A stretch of 64,000 bases of DNA, from contig SVPA01000005.1 of NCBI GenBank assembly GCA_015066085.1, forward strand, positions 1 through 64,000. The letters are read 5' to 3'. The translations under genes and the position numbers were made by a program. Positions within the stretch are counted from its first letter, which is position 1; each line of letters starts with the position of its first letter. Under the pieces are notes generated by a model. The model had not been told where the DNA came from and did no database searches. It saw only the letters and a program-made list of their open reading frames with translations. Shown piece by piece: positions 55,785 to 63,502 of the stretch. The DNA comes from Oscillospiraceae bacterium. GTDB lineage: Bacteria > Bacillota > Clostridia > Oscillospirales > Acutalibacteraceae.

Positions 55785-55814
55785 GTCATATTTAAAAACT
55801 TTTCTTCATACACT
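55785..55814 (+). promoter_or_regulatory. sigma-E-type sporulation promoter of spoIVA
   Basis: GTCATATTT (55785-55793), 13 nt, CATACACT (55807-55814). This matches the mother-cell sigma-E consensus (-35 with ATA core, -10 CATACAnT). No good sigma-A promoter is seen in the 68 nt between the purL terminator and the gene. spoIVA is sigma-E controlled in Bacillus. Confidence 0.75.
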
Positions 55815-55846
55815 TTCATAGAACGAAACTGAAAAGAGGATTATAT

Positions 55847-57325
55847 ATGGCAGACAGCAGTATTTATAAGGATATTCAAACGCGTACAGGCGGAGATATC
55901 TATGTGGGTATAGTAGGACCTGTCCGTACGGGAAAATCAACCTTTATTAAAAAGTTTATGGATGTTTTGGTGCTTCCCCATATCAAAGAACAGTATATTA
56001 AAGAAAGAGCAACCGACGAATTGCCCCAATCCTCATCGGGTCGGACAATTATGACTACCGAGCCTAAATTCATTCCCGAAAATGCAGTAGGAATAACTGT
56101 TGATGACAGTGCCCATCTTAATGTCCGTCTTATCGACTGCGTTGGATATATTGTGCCGTCATCACTCGGCTATATTGAGGAAGATAATCCCCGTATGGTA
56201 ATGACCCCTTGGTACAGCGAAGCCGTGCCCTTTAATATGGCGGCTGAAATCGGAACCAAAAAGGTTATTAACGAACATTCCACCATTGGACTTGTAGTTA
56301 CAACCGATGGCTCTATTGGTGACATTCCGCGCCACGAATATGCCGAAGCCGAAAAACGGGTAATAGACGAACTGAAAGCAATAAATAAACCCTTTATTGT
56401 GCTTTTAAACTGTAAAAATCCAAAGTCTGAAGAAGCGGTAGAACTTGCAAACAGACTGTCGAGTGACTACTGTGTTCCCGTAATGCCAATAAACTGCCTT
56501 GAACTTGACGAGACCGATATTAAGGCGATTTTAAGAAAAATACTCTATCAATTTCCCGTTAAGGAAATCAGCATAGAACTTCCCGCTTGGATAAACGCTC
56601 TGCCTCTCGACCATTGGCTAAGGTCAAATCTTAATGAAACGGTTAAAACCGCGTTCGAGGGAATTTCAAAAATAAAAGACCTTTTTGTGCTTGAAAACGC
56701 CCTTAAAGATAACAAGAATGCCGAGTCGGTCAAAATGGAGTGTGTAAATCTCGGAAGCGGAACGGCGCAGTATTCGATTACGGTTAACCGAGAACTTTTC
56801 TATTCGATTATTACCGAAAATATCGACCTTGAAATCAAGGATGACCGTGACCTTATGGATACTCTTAAAGAACTTTCGGTAATGAAGAGGGAATATATGA
56901 GGGTCAAGAATGCTCTCGACGAAGTCGAAGCAACAGGCTATGGAATAGTCCTCCCCACAATTGATGAGTTAACCCTTGAAGAACCCGAAATTATGCGTCA
57001 GGGGGGAAGATACGGTGTTCGTCTTCGCGCCTCCGCACCCTCTATTCATATGATGAAGGCCGATATTACTACCGAAGTAAGCCCAATTGTCGGAAGCGAA
57101 AAGCAGAGTGAAGATTTAATTAAATATCTGCTTTCGGAATTTGAAGACGATAAAGCGAAAATCTGGAATTCCAACATTTTCGGAAAGTCGCTTCACGAAC
57201 TTGTTAACGAAGGTCTCAACACCAAACTCTCCCGAATGCCGTCCGATGCGAGAATGAGAATTCAGGAAACGGTCGAAAGGGTAATTAACGAGGGTTGCAA
57301 CGGTCTGGTCTGTATCATTATTTAA
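55847..57325 (+). CDS. spoIVA: stage IV sporulation protein A, coat basement ATPase
   Basis: A 492-residue protein, the same length as the Bacillus homologue, that polymerises with ATP on the forespore surface as the coat base and is anchored by SpoVM. The start MADSSIYKDIQTRTGGDIYVG and the Walker A GPVRTGKST (about 24-32) are characteristic; switch-like DCVGYI (about 100-105) follows, then the middle and C-terminal domains ending NEGCNGLVCII. It is monocistronic with its own sporulation promoter and a terminator at each side. Confidence 0.97.
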   Translation: MADSSIYKDIQTRTGGDIYVGIVGPVRTGKSTFIKKFMDVLVLPHIKEQYIKERATDELPQSSSGRTIMTTEPKFIPENAVGITVDDSAHLNVRLIDCVGYIVPSSLGYIEEDNPRMVMTPWYSEAVPFNMAAEIGTKKVINEHSTIGLVVTTDGSIGDIPRHEYAEAEKRVIDELKAINKPFIVLLNCKNPKSEEAVELANRLSSDYCVPVMPINCLELDETDIKAILRKILYQFPVKEISIELPAWINALPLDHWLRSNLNETVKTAFEGISKIKDLFVLENALKDNKNAESVKMECVNLGSGTAQYSITVNRELFYSIITENIDLEIKDDRDLMDTLKELSVMKREYMRVKNALDEVEATGYGIVLPTIDELTLEEPEIMRQGGRYGVRLRASAPSIHMMKADITTEVSPIVGSEKQSEDLIKYLLSEFEDDKAKIWNSNIFGKSLHELVNEGLNTKLSRMPSDARMRIQETVERVINEGCNGLVCIII

Positions 57326-57329
57326 AACA

Positions 57330-57358
57330 AAAAAGTGGAGTCTTTGACTCCACTTTTT
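57330..57358. terminator. bidirectional terminator between spoIVA and the binding-protein gene
   Basis: A perfect 13-bp inverted repeat (57330-57342 with 57346-57358) with A-run and T-run between convergent genes; the minus gene's stop lies in it. Confidence 0.9.
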
Positions 57359-58832
57359 ACTGTTTTTTAATAAGCATTGAAACGTCTAAAATTCCGTTTT
57401 GAATGCTGCTTTCAAGGTTTTCAATCTTTTCTCCTGCCGCAATATTGGTAGTGCTGTAAAAAAGAGGATAGGCAAGATGGTTAGAATAAAGTTCTCTTGA
57501 AATATCAAGGCTGTTTTGTCCTTCATATCCTAAAGAGGAGTTATATGCCGAAATTGTACCCGATGCTGAATATCTCGGTGCAATAATTATATCATAGTTT
57601 CCAAACTCAAGAGCCGAAACGGCAGCCCCCTCGGACATTTCCTCAATGTTTATAAAACAACTCAAGGTCTGTTGCCAATGCCCCGCAATAGATTTCGCAA
57701 TTTCTGTGCAAGTTGGTGTGTTGGGATATTTTATTGTTATATCCTTTACCGAAAAACCTTTTTTAACAAGTTCAGAATAGGTGTCTAGTGCTTTTTGAGG
57801 GTCATATTTAATATATTCTGTTACTTTTGGTGCATTTGCCGATAAAACGGGAGGATAAAGGGTGTCGGCGGTCTTTGACGTATTATCAAGTTTATTCTTG
57901 TAGGAATCAGACCAAACCGAAGTCAGTAAAGCCTCACGCAGTTTTGGGTCAAGCCTTTTGCTTAAATACATTGTGTAACAAACATCTTCGGTTGTATTTA
58001 CAGTAAAGTCCGTCGCAATTTTTGGATATTCTAAGTTTGAAATATATATAAGGTCGGTGTTATCATGTTCCAGCATCGGATAGGCTTCTTTATCACTGCA
58101 GGTAAAGTAAATACGCATTGAGTTTGCTTCAAACGGACCCGTGTATTCAAGATTTTTGGCAAGACGGATAAGATATTTGGTTTCTTTTGTCCACTTTCTG
58201 ACATAGTAGGAACCGTTTGAGTTGGTGGTGTCTATTGTAAGTCCGTATTTTCCTTTACACTGATTAAAGAATTTCTCGTTACAGGGCATTGTAATCGCCG
58301 AGGTTAAAACCTTTTCAAATTCTGCGTCGTCTTTTGAAAGTTTTATAACAAGAGTATAATCGTCTTTAGCGGTTACGCCAAGAGAATTAAGCGGGGCTTC
58401 GCCTGAATGGATTTTTTCGGCATTTTCAATCGCAAAAAGCGTGTTCGCATATGGGGCGCTTGTCACAGGGTCAACCGCCCGTCTGAAAGCAAAAACAAAG
58501 TCATTTGCCGTAACGGGAGTTTCGTCTTTCCAAATGGCATCTTTGCGAAGTTTAAAGGTATAAGTTGTTCCGTTTTTTTCAAAACTTTCTGCCGCCGAGG
58601 GAACTGCATTTCCGCTGTCATCAAACCTTAAAAGAGTGTCAAAAAGGGAGCGAACAACAGTAAGTTCTTCTTTTGAGTGAGCAACCTGAGGGTCAAGTGT
58701 AGACGGTTTTGACTCAAGTTCAACATATATAAAGGCTTCCTTATAACTTTCTGAACAAGCAGAAAAAGTTAGCCCTATTACTATAATGCAAAGCATGATA
58801 GATAGTGTTTTAACAAATCGCATATTTTTCAT
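57357..58832 (-). CDS. solitary oligopeptide-binding lipoprotein (SBP family 5)
   Basis: A 491-residue extracytoplasmic solute-binding protein. The lipoprotein signal has a hydrophobic stretch and lipobox LTFSAC, with Cys near residue 26. The mature part opens FIYVELESKPSTLDPQ-like and holds TAESFEKNGTTYTFKLRKDAIW in parts, the family 5 signature zone, with KDETPVTANDFVFAFRRAV. No permease or ATPase gene is adjacent, so it either borrows a transporter or acts as a receptor. A second Met nine bases in (58823) has better ribosome-site spacing. Confidence 0.88.
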   Translation of the reverse strand: MKNMRFVKTLSIMLCIIVIGLTFSACSESYKEAFIYVELESKPSTLDPQVAHSKEELTVVRSLFDTLLRFDDSGNAVPSAAESFEKNGTTYTFKLRKDAIWKDETPVTANDFVFAFRRAVDPVTSAPYANTLFAIENAEKIHSGEAPLNSLGVTAKDDYTLVIKLSKDDAEFEKVLTSAITMPCNEKFFNQCKGKYGLTIDTTNSNGSYYVRKWTKETKYLIRLAKNLEYTGPFEANSMRIYFTCSDKEAYPMLEHDNTDLIYISNLEYPKIATDFTVNTTEDVCYTMYLSKRLDPKLREALLTSVWSDSYKNKLDNTSKTADTLYPPVLSANAPKVTEYIKYDPQKALDTYSELVKKGFSVKDITIKYPNTPTCTEIAKSIAGHWQQTLSCFINIEEMSEGAAVSALEFGNYDIIIAPRYSASGTISAYNSSLGYEGQNSLDISRELYSNHLAYPLFYSTTNIAAGEKIENLESSIQNGILDVSMLIKKQ

Positions 58833-58910
58833 CCTAAATAATATTTTCTAATAAATTATATTATATATTTTTTATTTTTTCAAGTCATTTATAATTGTAA
58901 AGAAAAATAC

Positions 58911-58939
58911 TTGACAGATAAAAAGTTTTGTGTTATTAT
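58911..58939 (+). promoter_or_regulatory. sigma-A promoter for the ylxM-ffh cluster
   Basis: TTGACA (58911-58916), 17-nt spacer, TATTAT (58934-58939), about 50 nt before ylxM. Confidence 0.75.
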
Positions 58940-58993
58940 CTTGAAGGCAAGAAATTTACTTGACACTATAACTGTTGTTTCGAGGTGAGTTAT

Positions 58994-59299
58994 TTGGCCG
59001 CCAATTTCTATGTTTCTGAACTTCTGGACCGTTATGGCGAAATACTTTCTGAAAAACAGTACAGAATACTTGACGGTTATTATAATAATGACCTTTCGCT
59101 GTCAGAAATCGCCGAAAACGAGGGGATAACCCGTCAGGGTGTAAGTGATTTTGTTAAAAGAACCGAAGCCCAACTTTTTGAATATGAGCAAAAACTTCAC
59201 TTGTGTGAAAATATCTCGGCGCTTAAAGCGGCTGCCGAAAATTTAAAGGAAAACAAGGGTAATTTGCAAACCCTGCTTGATATAATCGATAGAATGTAG
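58994..59299 (+). CDS. ylxM: YlxM/UPF0122 family helix-turn-helix protein
   Basis: A roughly 101-residue protein with a sigma-factor region-4-like helix-turn-helix: KQYRILDGYYNNDLSLSEIAENEGITRQGVSDFVKRTE, seen as Ser-Ile-Ala...Gly-Val-Ser-Asp. YlxM proteins always lie before ffh and can stimulate Ffh GTPase in Streptococcus. Start TTG 58994 has GAGGTG 6 nt ahead; GTG 58985 would overlap that site. It is 17 nt from ffh. Confidence 0.9.
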   Translation: MAANFYVSELLDRYGEILSEKQYRILDGYYNNDLSLSEIAENEGITRQGVSDFVKRTEAQLFEYEQKLHLCENISALKAAAENLKENKGNLQTLLDIIDRM

Positions 59300-59316
59300 C
59301 GAAAAGAGGTGGTAAA

Positions 59317-60666
59317 ATGGCTTTTGACAGTCTTTCAGACAAACTCTCAAGTGTCTTTAAGAAACTCCGCTCAAAAGGTAAACTCGGTGAACACGACGTT
59401 AAAGAGGTAATGCGTGAAATCCGTCTCGCCCTTTTAGAAGCCGATGTAAGTTATAAAGTTGCTAAAGATTTTACCAACTCGGTTTCCGAAAAATGTGTTG
59501 GCGAAAAGGTTTTTGAAAGCCTTACTCCCGCCCAGACGGTTATTAAAATTTTCCGTGACGAACTTACCGCCCTTATGGGTAACGAACAAGCCCGTCTTAA
59601 AACTTCAAATAAAATTCCAACCGTTATTATGCTTTGCGGTCTTCAAGGTTCGGGTAAAACTACCCATGCGGCAAAACTTGCCAAACACCTTAAAGCAAAG
59701 GGCCACCGTCCAATGCTTGCCGCTTGTGATATTTACCGTCCTGCCGCTATTGAGCAGTTAAAGGTACTCGGTGAGCAAATCGGCGTTCCCGTTTTTGAAA
59801 AGGGGACTCAAAAGCCTGAAATTACCGCTAAACAGGCGGTTGCCTACGCTAAAGACTACGGTCACGACTTTCTTTTGCTTGATACTGCCGGTCGTCTTCA
59901 TATCGATACCGAACTGATGGATGAACTAATCCGTGTTACCAAATCGGTAGAGGTTAATAATATTCTTCTTGTAATTGACTCAATGGTTGGTCAAGACTCG
60001 GTTAATATTGCGAAAGCCTTTAACGATATACTTGAGATTGACGGCGTTATAATCACTAAACTTGACGGCGATACCCGAGGCGGTGCTGCGCTTTCGGTTC
60101 GTGCGGTAACGGGCAAACCGATAATGTTTGCCGGTGTTGGCGAAAAACTTGATGATTTAGAGGAATTCCACCCTGACCGAATGGCGTCGAGAATACTTGG
60201 AATGGGAGACGTTCTTTCTCTAATTGAAAAGGTTGAAACCGAAATCGACGAAAAGAAAGCATTAGAAACGGCAAAACGCCTTGAGGAAAACAAGTTCGAC
60301 CTTAATGATTTGCTTGACCAGTTTGAGCAAATTAAAAAAATGGGTAACATTAAAAGCCTTATTTCAATGCTTCCCGGCGGTGCAAATATCAGGGAAGAGG
60401 ATATTGATGAACGTGCAATGCTTCGCACCGAAGCAATTATTAAGTCCATGACCAAAAAAGAGCGTTCTAAACCCGAAGTCCTTAATGCTTCCCGCCGCAA
60501 ACGAATTGCCGCTGGTGCGGGTGTTACGGTTGAAGAGGTCAATAAGTTAATGCGTCAATATGAACAGATGAAAAAAATGTTCAAACAACTTGGCGGTAAA
60601 AACGGCAAACGCCGTTTCGGTAAAAAGTTCCCCGGCGGTATGCCCGGAGGCTTTCCCGGATTTTAG
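59317..60666 (+). CDS. ffh: signal recognition particle protein Ffh
   Basis: A 449-residue SRP GTPase that targets nascent membrane proteins. N domain (about 1-90), G1 [15 protein letters not shown] (about 108-122), DTAGRLHID (about 189-197), [14 protein letters not shown] (about 247-260), and a Met-rich M domain (about 325-430) with the LPGGANI finger loop. The C-terminus is Gly/Met/Phe-rich ([10 protein letters not shown]). It follows ylxM in the conserved order; SRP RNA is not in this window as far as I can see. Confidence 0.97.
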   Translation: MAFDSLSDKLSSVFKKLRSKGKLGEHDVKEVMREIRLALLEADVSYKVAKDFTNSVSEKCVGEKVFESLTPAQTVIKIFRDELTALMGNEQARLKTSNKIPTVIMLCGLQGSGKTTHAAKLAKHLKAKGHRPMLAACDIYRPAAIEQLKVLGEQIGVPVFEKGTQKPEITAKQAVAYAKDYGHDFLLLDTAGRLHIDTELMDELIRVTKSVEVNNILLVIDSMVGQDSVNIAKAFNDILEIDGVIITKLDGDTRGGAALSVRAVTGKPIMFAGVGEKLDDLEEFHPDRMASRILGMGDVLSLIEKVETEIDEKKALETAKRLEENKFDLNDLLDQFEQIKKMGNIKSLISMLPGGANIREEDIDERAMLRTEAIIKSMTKKERSKPEVLNASRRKRIAAGAGVTVEEVNKLMRQYEQMKKMFKQLGGKNGKRRFGKKFPGGMPGGFPGF

Positions 60667-60719
60667 TTAATCAAGAGTTTTCTCTTAATTATATAATAAC
60701 ATTTTGGAGGTGTACAAAT

Positions 60720-60962
60720 ATGGCAGTTAAAATCAGACTTCGCAGACTTGGTGCTAAAAAGGCTCCTTTCTATCGTGTAGTTGTTGCTGATTCCCGCTAT
60801 CCCCGTGACGGTCGTTTTATTGAGGAAATCGGTACTTATGACCCCACTAAGGACCCCGCCGCTATCAACATTGACGGCGATAAGGCTAAGAAGTGGATTG
60901 CAAACGGCGCTCAGCCTACTGATACCGTAAAGGCTCTTCTTAAAAAGTCTAACATTATTTAG
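60720..60962 (+). CDS. rpsP: 30S ribosomal protein S16
   Basis: An 80-residue S16: [25 protein letters not shown] in parts, then [15 protein letters not shown]. It helps 30S platform assembly. TTTTGGAGG precedes the ATG. Conserved order ffh-rpsP-khpA-rimM-trmD. Confidence 0.97.
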   Translation: MAVKIRLRRLGAKKAPFYRVVVADSRYPRDGRFIEEIGTYDPTKDPAAINIDGDKAKKWIANGAQPTDTVKALLKKSNII

Positions 60963-60982
60963 TTTATACGGAGGAAAATCCT

Positions 60983-61216
60983 ATGCAAGAATTATTAGTT
61001 TCCATTGCTGCCGGATTAGTTGAGGCTCCCGATCAGGTTGCAGTTACTGTTGACGAACCTAACGAAGAGGGTGTTATTGTATATCATCTTCACGTTGCTG
61101 AAGGAGATATGGGCAGAGTTATCGGCAAACAGGGAAGAATAGCCAAGGCTATCCGTACCGTTATGCGTGCTGCCGCTAATCGTACCGGCGATAAGGTAAT
61201 GGTTGAAATCGACTAA
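60983..61216 (+). CDS. khpA: KH-domain RNA-binding protein KhpA
   Basis: A 77-residue single KH domain protein with the GxxG loop region MGRVIGKQGRIAKAIRTVMRAAA (the core is IGKQGR, about 46-51). KhpA, with its partner KhpB/Jag, binds RNA and affects cell elongation in streptococci. It lies between rpsP and rimM, the standard place. Confidence 0.93.
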   Translation: MQELLVSIAAGLVEAPDQVAVTVDEPNEEGVIVYHLHVAEGDMGRVIGKQGRIAKAIRTVMRAAANRTGDKVMVEID

Positions 61217-61226
61217 TAAAAACGCA

Positions 61227-61250
61227 ACCCCCATATTTTATGGGGGTATT
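61227..61250 (+). terminator. possible terminator or attenuator between khpA and rimM
   Basis: A 9-bp stem (61227-61235 with 61239-61247, 3-nt loop) with five G-C pairs. The tail is only moderately T-rich (attagttta), so partial read-through into rimM is likely. Confidence 0.5.
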
Positions 61251-61292
61251 AGTTTATTATTAAGCACAATGCTTTTTATATAGGTGATAATT

Positions 61293-61808
61293 TTGAAGAA
61301 GAATTTTCTGGAGGTCGGCAAAATTGTCGGCACGCACGGCGTTCGTGGAATGGTTAGAATTCAGCCTTGGTGCGACTCGGCAGAGTTTTTTTGCTCTCTT
61401 AAAAAGGTTTATCTTGACCAAAACGGAAAGGACAAGTTAAATATTTTAAAGTCTTCGCCCCACGGTAATGTTGTTATTGCGTCGGTTAAAGGAATTGATT
61501 CAATTGAAGAAGCCGAAAAGTATCGCAACAAGGTAATCTATATGGACCGAAAAGACGCAAAACTCGAAAAAGGTCAGTATTTTATTTGCGACCTTATCGG
61601 CATAAATGTATATGACGCCGATAGCGATAAACTTTTAGGCGTTATTTGTGATGTTTCACAGACCGGAGCAAACGATGTCTGGCATATAAAACAGGAAGAT
61701 AAGGAGTATCTTATCCCCGCAATTGACGATGTTTTGGTTTCGGTAGATATCGACGGCGAAAAGGTAATAATTCGCCCGCTGAAAGGAATTTTCCCAGATG
61801 AAGATTGA
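61293..61808 (+). CDS. rimM: ribosome maturation factor RimM
   Basis: About 171 residues from TTG 61293 (AGGTG 8 nt ahead; GTG 61284 overlaps that site). N-terminal RimM domain with VGKIVGTHGVRGMVRI in parts, and C-terminal PRC-barrel domain (about 92-168: GQYFICDLIGINVYD). It helps assemble the 30S head with S19. It overlaps trmD by 11 nt. Confidence 0.94.
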   Translation: MKKNFLEVGKIVGTHGVRGMVRIQPWCDSAEFFCSLKKVYLDQNGKDKLNILKSSPHGNVVIASVKGIDSIEEAEKYRNKVIYMDRKDAKLEKGQYFICDLIGINVYDADSDKLLGVICDVSQTGANDVWHIKQEDKEYLIPAIDDVLVSVDIDGEKVIIRPLKGIFPDED

Positions 61809-62547
61809 TATTATGACCCTTTTTCCCGAAATGTGTCAGCGTGTGCTTGACGAAAGTATTATAGGACGAGCCCGAAAATCAGGGAAGGTAGAAATTTCCT
61901 GTGTGAATATTCGCGACTTTTCGGGAAACAAGCATAATAAGGTGGATGATACACCCTACGGCGGCGGAATGGGAATGGTAATGTCGGCAACCCCGATTTA
62001 TAATTGCTTTAATTCTCTCTACAATCCTGAAACCGAGCAAAAACCCCATCTTATATATTTAAGCCCAAAAGGTAAAACCTTTACTCAAAAAAAGGCTGTT
62101 GAACTTTCAAAACTTGACCGAATTGTTTTGCTCTGCGGTCATTATGAGGGGGTTGACCAGCGTGTGATTGACGAAATAGTAGATGAAGAAATTTCTGTAG
62201 GGGACTTTGTGCTGACGGGCGGAGAACTTCCGGCCTTAACCGTTGCTGATGCGGTTTGCAGAATGTTGCCCGGTGTCTTGTCAGATGAGGTGTGTTTTAC
62301 CGAAGAAAGCCATTTTGAAGGACTTCTCGAATATCCTCAGTACACTAAACCTGACACCTGGATGGAAAGAAAGGTTCCCGAAGTTCTCTTGTCGGGTCAT
62401 CACGCCAATATAAATAAATGGCGAAGAGAAAAAGCAATAGAGGAAACCTTTAAAAGAAGACCCGAAATGTTAAAGGACGCAAAACTCTCTAAAAAGGAGC
62501 AGGAGTTCTTAAAAACACTTTTAAAAGATGTAGGTACTGACCAATAG
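61798..62547 (+). CDS. trmD: tRNA (guanine-37-N1) methyltransferase
   Basis: A 249-residue SPOUT methylase that makes m1G37 in tRNAs reading CNN/CGG codons, which include tRNA-Pro(GGG) encoded nearby. Seen: IDIMTLFPEM, DTPYGGGMGMV (about 50-60), the trefoil-knot SAM site LCGHYEGVDQRV (about 111-122), ISVGDFVLTGGELPAL (about 131-146), and TKPDTWM. rplS, usually next, is missing here. Confidence 0.97.
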   Translation: MKIDIMTLFPEMCQRVLDESIIGRARKSGKVEISCVNIRDFSGNKHNKVDDTPYGGGMGMVMSATPIYNCFNSLYNPETEQKPHLIYLSPKGKTFTQKKAVELSKLDRIVLLCGHYEGVDQRVIDEIVDEEISVGDFVLTGGELPALTVADAVCRMLPGVLSDEVCFTEESHFEGLLEYPQYTKPDTWMERKVPEVLLSGHHANINKWRREKAIEETFKRRPEMLKDAKLSKKEQEFLKTLLKDVGTDQ

Positions 62548-62634
62548 TTATTCAATCTGTTGGTAAAGTTGCACAAATTAAACCGTCGCATTTAGGCGTA
62601 GTTTGACTGTTTGTTAGAACTTGGTGTTAACTGA

Positions 62635-62662
62635 TTGACTGTGGAATATATTGTGGTATAAT
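62635..62662 (+). promoter_or_regulatory. sigma-A promoter for ptsH
   Basis: TTGACT (62635-62640), 16-nt spacer, TATAAT (62657-62662), 53 nt before the HPr start. The rest of the 168-nt trmD-ptsH gap shows no other structure. Confidence 0.75.
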
Positions 62663-62715
62663 AATGAAAAAGATAATAAAAACCACAATGGTTATATTAT
62701 GTAAGGAGAATATTT

Positions 62716-62982
62716 ATGTGCGTTAAAGAGGTAGTAATCAACAATCAGGTTGGTCTTCACGCAAGACCTGCAACTTTCTTCATCCAAAAGGCTAACGAAT
62801 TCAAGTCTACCGTTTGGGTTGAAAAGGAAGAGAGAAGAGTTAATGCAAAGAGCCTTCTTGGCGTACTTTCTCTCGGTATTGTCGGCGGAACAAAAATTTC
62901 TATCATTGTTGACGGACCCGACGAAGAATCGGCTCTGAATGCTCTTGTAGAACTCGTAGAAACCGGCTTTGGTGATATGTAA
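62716..62982 (+). CDS. ptsH: phosphocarrier protein HPr
   Basis: An 88-residue HPr. His15 is in NNQVGLHARPAT, the site phosphorylated by enzyme I. Ser46 is in NAKSLLGVLSLGI, the site of HPr kinase in Firmicutes, so it can serve both sugar transport and catabolite control. A Crh protein would lack His15. It is monocistronic with promoter and terminator; ptsI is not adjacent. A TAAGGAGAAT ribosome site precedes the ATG. Confidence 0.93.
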   Translation: MCVKEVVINNQVGLHARPATFFIQKANEFKSTVWVEKEERRVNAKSLLGVLSLGIVGGTKISIIVDGPDEESALNALVELVETGFGDM

Positions 62983-62989
62983 TAATTTG

Positions 62990-63025
62990 AAAACAACCGA
63001 TACTAAAAATATCGGTTGTTTTTTT
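62990..63025 (+). terminator. terminator after ptsH
   Basis: A 13-bp stem (62990-63002 with 63010-63022) with a 7-nt loop and a T-run. Confidence 0.9.
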
Positions 63026-63036
63026 GAAAAAACTAC

Positions 63037-63065
63037 TTGATTTTTATTTATCGCTGTGATATAAT
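63037..63065 (+). promoter_or_regulatory. sigma-A promoter of tRNA-Pro
   Basis: TTGATT (63037-63042), 17-nt spacer, TATAAT (63060-63065), 23 nt before the mature tRNA. Confidence 0.8.
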
Positions 63066-63088
63066 CACACTTGCTGATAAAAAAGCAT

Positions 63089-63165
63089 CCGGGTGTGGCG
63101 AAGTTTGGTATCGCGCTTGAATGGGGTTCAAGAGGCCTCGAGTTCGAATCTCGACACTCGGACCA
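63089..63165 (+). tRNA. tRNA-Pro, anticodon GGG
   Basis: A complete cloverleaf of 77 nt with encoded CCA. Acceptor CCGGGTG pairs with CACTCGG (one G-T); D stem GCGA/TCGC; anticodon stem CTTGA/TCAAG with loop ATGGGGT, giving anticodon GGG (reads CCC and CCU); T stem TCGAG/CTCGA around TTCGAAT. Discriminator base A, as expected for proline. TrmD, encoded 0.5 kb upstream, methylates G37 of such tRNAs. Confidence 0.96.
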
Positions 63166-63210
63166 AATAAAACAAGAACCAACCAAAAGGTTGGTTCTTG
63201 TTTTATTTTT
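63166..63210 (+). terminator. terminator after tRNA-Pro
   Basis: A long stem (around 63167-63185 with 63190-63208) with an AAAA loop and T-rich tail directly after the CCA end. Confidence 0.92.
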
Positions 63211-63390
63211 TCTAGGTCTTGAATCTAAACTCGAGGCCTCTTGAGGCCGAGAGTTCGTCGAAGCCGTCTGCAAGGCGCGATAGCCTTGCAGAGCGGTGAA
63301 GTCTCGAGCACGGCAAATTTTTTCGGGCACCGCCCGAAGCGGTCGAAAAAATGTCGGCGCAGAGTACCTCGACACCTCTTGTAGTCAGTA
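63211..63390. repeat. hairpin-rich intergenic element after tRNA-Pro
   Basis: This 180-nt stretch is much richer in GC than the flanks and packs three clear hairpins: GGCCTC/GAGGCC (63235-63248, 2-nt loop), a perfect 9-bp stem (63268-63276 with 63283-63291), and CGGGC/GCCCG (63324-63336) inside TTTTTTCG/CGAAAAAA (63318-63351). Bases 63229-63244 are the exact reverse complement of tRNA bases 63128-63143. A minus-strand frame across it looks like a chance reading of tRNA and repeat. It is likely a dispersed element that arose partly from an inverted tRNA fragment. 63391-63502 holds only the AT-rich murI upstream region. Confidence 0.55.
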
Positions 63391-63502
63391 AAATTAAAAA
63401 AGTTATTATATAATATATCCTTGAAGTTTAATAATAAATATGGTAATATAATACGAACAGTTGTATAAAATGGTAGTGCATTTAATTTTAAGGAGGAGTT
63501 TT

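Noticed and set aside
58840..59316. SRP RNA gene next to ffh
   Set aside because: No GC-rich SRP Alu or helix 8 motif is seen; the gap holds only a promoter and ylxM.
62692..63375. A 227-codon minus-strand frame over ptsH, tRNA-Pro and the hairpin element
   Set aside because: It is antisense to HPr and the tRNA, its sequence is a translation of the tRNA complement and repeat, and it has no ribosome site.
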